From Lachnospiraceae bacterium (GTDB lineage Bacteria > Bacillota_A > Clostridia > Lachnospirales > Lachnospiraceae), in assembly GCA_024691045.1 (NCBI GenBank), contig JAILOC010000091.1, positions 1-18,741 of the forward strand: 18,741 nucleotides of DNA. The letters are read 5' to 3'. Both the position numbers and the translations under genes were made by a program. The notes beneath the pieces are model-generated. The model did not search any database. It had not been told where the DNA came from and worked only from the letters and a program-made list of their open reading frames with translations. Every line of letters starts with the position of its first letter. Within the stretch, counting starts at the first letter, position 1. Positions 15,074 through 18,741 of this stretch are shown here, piece by piece.

Positions 15074-15091
15074 ACAGGAAGGATCATATTT

Positions 15092-16579
15092 ATGAAAGAA
15101 GTTACATACTCCAGTACAAGAGGTGAAGGGGTTAAGTACACCGCATCAATGGCCGTTCTCAAGGGCCTTGCCTCGGACGGAGGACTTTTCGTTCCCGACC
15201 ATATCCCTTCACTTGATAAATCCCTTGCAGAGCTTTCGGAGATGGATTACCGGAATCTCGCATATGAGGTTATGAAGCTCTTCCTTACGGACTATACCGA
15301 GGAGGAACTCAGGGGATGTATCGCAAATGCTTATGATTCCAAGTTTGATACCGAGGAGATCGCACCTCTTTCCGAAAGCTGCGGTTCATATTATCTGGAG
15401 CTCTGGCACGGGGCGACCATCGCATTCAAGGATATGGCGCTCAGCCTTCTTCCCCATCTGATGACCACCGCTGCCAGGAAGAACGGTCTGCAAAAGGAGA
15501 TCGTTATCCTTACCGCGACCAGTGGAGATACCGGAAAGGCTGCGCTTGCCGGCTTTGCGGATGTTCCCGGGACCAGGATCGTTGTCTTTTATCCCAAGAG
15601 CGGTGTTTCACCCATTCAGGAAAAGCAGATGGTAACACAGCGCGGAGATAACACTCTCGTTGTAGGCATCCACGGAAATTTCGACGATGCACAGACCGGT
15701 GTTAAGAAGATCTTCGGAGATACAGTTTTTGCGAAGGAGCTTGATGAGAAGGGCTTCGTATTCTCATCGGCTAACTCCATCAACATCGGACGCCTTGTTC
15801 CCCAGGTATGCTACTATGTTTATGCATATACCAGGCTTCTCAAAGAGGGCAGGATTAAGGACGGAGATCTCATCAATGTATGCGTTCCCACAGGAAACTT
15901 CGGTAACATCCTTGCGGCCTTCTATGCCAAGCTCATGGGCCTTCCTGTAGGCAAGCTCATCTGTGCTTCCAATACCAATAAGGTTCTGTTCGATTTCTTC
16001 GAGTCAGGAACCTATGACAGGAACAGGGAATTCCATGTGACCACTTCACCATCAATGGACATTCTTATTTCCAGTAATCTTGAAAGACTCATCTACTTCA
16101 TCGCAGGAAACAGCTCGGACAGATGTGCTCAGCTTATGGTAGAGCTTTCCGGAAACGGCAATTACTCGATCACCGCCGATGAAAAGAAAGGTCTGTCAGA
16201 CTTCTACGGCGGATACGCCGATGAAGCCCAGACTGCAGAGCAGATCAGGAAGATCTACGAAAAGAGCGGATATGTCATCGATACCCACACTGCGGTTGCA
16301 TCGTTCGTTTGCGATGAGTACAAGGCTAAGACCGGAGATGAGACTCCCGTAGTCATTGCATCGACGGCAAGCCCTTACAAGTTCACAAGGTCCGTAATGA
16401 ACGCGATCGACCCCGAGTACGACAAGAAGACCGATTTCGAACTCATCGATGATCTTGCCGTGCTTTCCAACACTGCAGTTCCTCAGGCCATTGAGGATAT
16501 CAGGTCCGCACCTGTTCTTCACAAGACGGAATGTGACGTTAACGAGATGAAGTCGGTTATCGCAGGATTCTTAAAATGA
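15092..16579 (+). CDS. thrC: Threonine synthase
   Basis: This 495-residue PLP enzyme converts O-phosphohomoserine to threonine and phosphate, the last step of threonine biosynthesis. The opener YSSTRGEGVKYTASMAVLKGLASDGGLFVP is the long bacterial/fungal type (threonine synthase class with an N-terminal domain). The PLP lysine is K113 in WHGATIAFKDMAL. TATSGDTGKAAL lies near 149-160, and the phosphate-binding segment CVPTGNFGNILAAFYAK lies near 268-284. Length is right for the class. AGGAAGGA at 15076-15083 supports the start. No hom or thrB is adjacent. I looked for a T-box leader and there is no room for one in the 32-bp gap. The stop overlaps the next gene by ATGA. Confidence 0.96.
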   Translation: MKEVTYSSTRGEGVKYTASMAVLKGLASDGGLFVPDHIPSLDKSLAELSEMDYRNLAYEVMKLFLTDYTEEELRGCIANAYDSKFDTEEIAPLSESCGSYYLELWHGATIAFKDMALSLLPHLMTTAARKNGLQKEIVILTATSGDTGKAALAGFADVPGTRIVVFYPKSGVSPIQEKQMVTQRGDNTLVVGIHGNFDDAQTGVKKIFGDTVFAKELDEKGFVFSSANSINIGRLVPQVCYYVYAYTRLLKEGRIKDGDLINVCVPTGNFGNILAAFYAKLMGLPVGKLICASNTNKVLFDFFESGTYDRNREFHVTTSPSMDILISSNLERLIYFIAGNSSDRCAQLMVELSGNGNYSITADEKKGLSDFYGGYADEAQTAEQIRKIYEKSGYVIDTHTAVASFVCDEYKAKTGDETPVVIASTASPYKFTRSVMNAIDPEYDKKTDFELIDDLAVLSNTAVPQAIEDIRSAPVLHKTECDVNEMKSVIAGFLK

Positions 16580-18402
16580 AAAGAACTTCAGCTGAAGAAC
16601 ATGTAAACAGGATCGAAGCTTTAAGAAAAGAAATGATCACCGCAGGGACAGATTACTATTATGTCCCGGGCGGTGATTTTCATATGTCCGAATATGTATG
16701 TGACCATTTTAAGTGCAGGGAATTCCTTTCCGGCTTCGACGGATCGAACGGTGAGATGATCGTAAGCTCAGAAGGTGCATACCTCTGGACAGACGGAAGG
16801 TATTTCATCCAGGCGGCGGAGCAGCTTGAGGGAACGGGAATCGAACTCATGAAGATGGGAGAACCCGGGGTTCCGAAGATTTCGGACTTCCTTAAAACTC
16901 ACATGGAAAACGGTCAGACACTCGGCTTCGACGGAAGGAGCGTATCGGGCGGCGCATTCGACAGGCTTAAAGAAGCGCTTGAGGGAAAAGAGATCGTTTA
17001 TAAGACAGAAGACGATCTTGTCGGAAATATCTGGAATGACAGGCCTGCGCTTCCGGACGGAAAAGCCTGGATCCTCGAAAACAGATATACAAATCTTACG
17101 CGTGCCGAAAAGCTTTCACTCGTAAGAACAGAAATGGATAAAGCAGGTTGTGACGTGCTCGTGGTCGCATCGCTTGATGACATCGCATGGCTTTACGGCT
17201 TCAGGGGTTCCGATATCGAGTACAATCCCGTTACACTCTCATATACGGTGGTGACACGCAAAGAAGCCGTGCTTTATATGGAGCCTTCCAAGGCGGAGGA
17301 TATAAGGACAGCGCTGGAAAAAGACGGCGTTGTCATAAAGCGCTACGAGGATATATTTGACGATCTGAAGGCAATGGATGCAGGCCACAGAGTCTGGACC
17401 GACAGGGAGCGGATCAACGTTAAGGTTCTTGATTCTATCCCTTCCGAAGCAAAAAGAATCCTCGGATGGTCACCGACCTTTACTCTTAAAGGCGTTAAGA
17501 CGGAGACTGAGGTCGAGCATGAAAGATCCGCACATATCACGGACGGAGCAGCTCTGACTAAGATCATCTGCTATCTGAAGAGCCTTCACGAAACGGATGA
17601 ACTTAATGAGGGGAAAGTGACCGAGCTGGATATTGCCTCGAAGCTTCTCGGATACAGGCAGGAAGCGGAGGATTTCATAGAGGAAAGCTTTGCACCTATC
17701 ATTGCCGCAGGTCCCCACGGTGCGATAATCCATTATGAGCCGGATGAAAGTACGAATGCGGCACTTCGTGACAATGACCTGGTACTGATGGATACGGGCG
17801 GACAGTATTTAAGGGGCACTACGGACGTAACGAGGACGGTGGTGATAGGTGAACCCACCGAAAAGATGAAACGGCTCTATACTGCCGTTTTAAAAGGAAA
17901 TATCGCCCTTTCGTCGGCTGTCTTCAGGAAGGGTACTTCGGGAAGGAGACTGGATATCCTTGCGAGAAAACCCCTCTGGGAACTTGGGCTTGACTATAAT
18001 CACGGGACCGGACACGGCGTCGGTTTTCTTTTGAATGTACATGAAGGACCGCAGAATATTTCCTCAGGACCTTCCGGGATGGGAGATACCCCTTTTGTTC
18101 CCGGAATGATCACAAGCGATGAACCCGGAGTCTATCTTGAGGGTGAATTCGGGATCAGGACCGAGAACATGATAGTCTGCATTCCTAAGGAAAGCACGGA
18201 TTTTGGCGATTTCTACGGCTTTGAAGTCCTGACGCTCGTTCCGTTTGACAGGGATCTCATAGATACCGAGATGCTGACCGAGGAAGAGATTGGCATCATC
18301 GACGATTATCACAGATGCGTATATGAAGAATTATGCATTTTTATGGACGAAAAAGAGCGAAAATGGCTGGCCGAAACAACACGTCCTCTGATTGACTTTT
18401 GA
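16576..18402 (+). CDS. Xaa-Pro aminopeptidase (aminopeptidase P, M24B)
   Basis: This 608-residue cytosolic metallopeptidase removes N-terminal residues that precede proline. It is the long three-domain form, with two creatinase-like N-terminal domains (about 1-310), the pita-bread catalytic domain (about 315-540) and a C-terminal extension. The dinuclear metal ligands are all visible: D406 in LMDTGG, D417 in GTTDVTRT, H480 in NHGTGHGVGF, E516 in SDEPGVY and E530 in IRTENM. The start is linked to the thrC stop (ATGA), with AGGA at 16564-16567, so the pair is probably cotranslated. The pckA promoter begins within the last codons of this gene. It likely acts in peptide nitrogen recycling. Confidence 0.95.
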   Translation: MKRTSAEEHVNRIEALRKEMITAGTDYYYVPGGDFHMSEYVCDHFKCREFLSGFDGSNGEMIVSSEGAYLWTDGRYFIQAAEQLEGTGIELMKMGEPGVPKISDFLKTHMENGQTLGFDGRSVSGGAFDRLKEALEGKEIVYKTEDDLVGNIWNDRPALPDGKAWILENRYTNLTRAEKLSLVRTEMDKAGCDVLVVASLDDIAWLYGFRGSDIEYNPVTLSYTVVTRKEAVLYMEPSKAEDIRTALEKDGVVIKRYEDIFDDLKAMDAGHRVWTDRERINVKVLDSIPSEAKRILGWSPTFTLKGVKTETEVEHERSAHITDGAALTKIICYLKSLHETDELNEGKVTELDIASKLLGYRQEAEDFIEESFAPIIAAGPHGAIIHYEPDESTNAALRDNDLVLMDTGGQYLRGTTDVTRTVVIGEPTEKMKRLYTAVLKGNIALSSAVFRKGTSGRRLDILARKPLWELGLDYNHGTGHGVGFLLNVHEGPQNISSGPSGMGDTPFVPGMITSDEPGVYLEGEFGIRTENMIVCIPKESTDFGDFYGFEVLTLVPFDRDLIDTEMLTEEEIGIIDDYHRCVYEELCIFMDEKERKWLAETTRPLIDF

Positions 18403-18420
18403 CCCTGTTTTTGCGATAAT
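18392..18420 (+). promoter_or_regulatory. Sigma-A-like promoter of pckA
   Basis: TTGACT (18392-18397) and GATAAT (18415-18420) are exactly 17 nt apart, and TG one base before the -10 adds an extended -10 feature. The -35 lies in the last codons of the upstream peptidase. The predicted transcript starts near 18427, leaving a leader of about 77 nt. Confidence 0.75.
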
Positions 18421-18422
18421 TA

Positions 18423-18460
18423 AAAGCGATTTCGGTTTTACCGCTTTCCGTTCGGAAAGC
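18423..18460 (+). promoter_or_regulatory. Hairpin in the pckA leader with an alternative pairing
   Basis: GCTTTCC (18443-18449) pairs perfectly with GGAAAGC (18454-18460) around a GTTC loop. AAAGCG (18423-18428) can instead pair with CGCTTT (18442-18447), which would open that hairpin. No T-tract follows, so it is not a standard terminator. It could be the remains of a terminator for the upstream pair or a 5'-UTR control or stability element. The first bases of the alternative arm may lie before the transcription start. Confidence 0.35.
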
Positions 18461-18503
18461 ACTTTATCAACCGTCAAAAATTTTCAAGAAAAGAGGAAAC
18501 AGC

Positions 18504-18741
18504 ATGGCAAACATCGATCTTTCCCAGTATGGGATCAACGGCGTATCTGAGATCGTCTACAATCCCGACAATGACACACTCTACAACGAAGAGTTAAAAC
18601 CTGACCTCACCGGTTATGACAAGGGCCAGCTTACCGAGCTCGGTGCCGTTAACGTTATGACAGGTGTTTATACCGGACGTTCTCCCAAAGATAAGTTCAT
18701 CGTTATGGATGACAAGTCCAAGGATACCGTTTGGTGGAATA
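18504..18741 (+). CDS. pckA: ATP-dependent phosphoenolpyruvate carboxykinase (N-terminal part)
   Basis: Only the first 79 codons are present; the gene runs off the window. The translation opens [13 protein letters not shown] and continues with [15 protein letters not shown]. It then shows the signature [22 protein letters not shown], characteristic of ATP-type PEPCK, ending at KDTVWWN. The enzyme interconverts oxaloacetate and PEP. In anaerobic gut bacteria it often runs toward oxaloacetate with CO2 fixation and ATP gain, though direction cannot be judged here. AGAGG at 18492-18496 precedes the ATG. The gene has its own promoter at 18392-18420 and a structured leader, so it is probably regulated apart from thrC and the peptidase. 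Confidence 0.95.
   Translation, partial: MANIDLSQYGINGVSEIVYNPDNDTLYNEELKPDLTGYDKGQLTELGAVNVMTGVYTGRSPKDKFIVMDDKSKDTVWWN

Noticed and set aside
15060..15091. T-box or attenuator in front of thrC
   Set aside because: The gap is only 32 bp, and no T-box consensus or specifier loop was seen in it or in the overlapping start of the divergent gene.
1..18741. CRISPR arrays, IS elements, prophage genes, tRNA or rRNA genes, toxin-antitoxin pairs
   Set aside because: No regularly spaced repeats, transposase or integrase, cloverleaf, or small coupled gene pair was seen on either strand.

Overview
The window is dense, almost entirely coding DNA from a Gram-positive anaerobe, most likely a Clostridia member of the Lachnospiraceae type (Butyrivibrio and relatives). 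This is an inference from four things: an rnfCDGEAB cluster in the clostridial/acetogen order; the HI0933-like flavoprotein / cmk / ispH / rpsA neighbourhood typical of Clostridia; strong AGGAGG-type ribosome binding sites; and sigma-A-like promoters. No phage, IS, CRISPR, tRNA or rRNA is visible. The window opens just upstream of a TetR-type gene and ends inside pckA.

Layout. (1) 35-2848: a TetR-type regulator, an RpiR/SIS regulator, and an HI0933-like flavoprotein that overlaps the RpiR gene by 8 nt. (2) 2848-5592: cmk, ispH and rpsA. The flavoprotein and cmk share one base, ispH and rpsA overlap by 23 nt, and a good intrinsic terminator follows rpsA. A long hairpin between cmk and ispH has its arms around the ispH ribosome binding site and start codon. 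(3) 5662-7595: a CheR-type methyltransferase gene and a convergent YprB-like DEDD exonuclease gene, sharing a bidirectional terminator. (4) 7785-14244: a seven-gene unit, rnfC-D-G-E-A-B plus a membrane-anchored GH25-fold protein whose ATG overlaps the rnfB stop. (5) 14283-15059, minus strand: a protein with two AP2-like DNA-binding segments around a decayed HNH-like core. (6) 15092-18402: threonine synthase and an aminopeptidase P, coupled by an ATGA overlap. (7) 18504 onward: the start of ATP-dependent PEP carboxykinase, with its own promoter and a hairpin-bearing leader.

How they work together. The Rnf complex couples ferredoxin:NAD+ electron transfer to an ion gradient across the membrane. 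PckA, threonine synthase and the peptidase are ordinary central and amino-acid metabolism. Cmk, IspH and S1 are housekeeping functions. No complete, clearly new system is visible. The most unusual items are: an RnfE with a four-Cys cluster and a long charged tail; the GH25-fold protein lacking two catalytic acids and tied translationally to rnfB; the AP2/HNH-like protein that looks like a nuclease reduced to a DNA-binding protein, with no ribosome binding site; and the hairpin over the ispH start.
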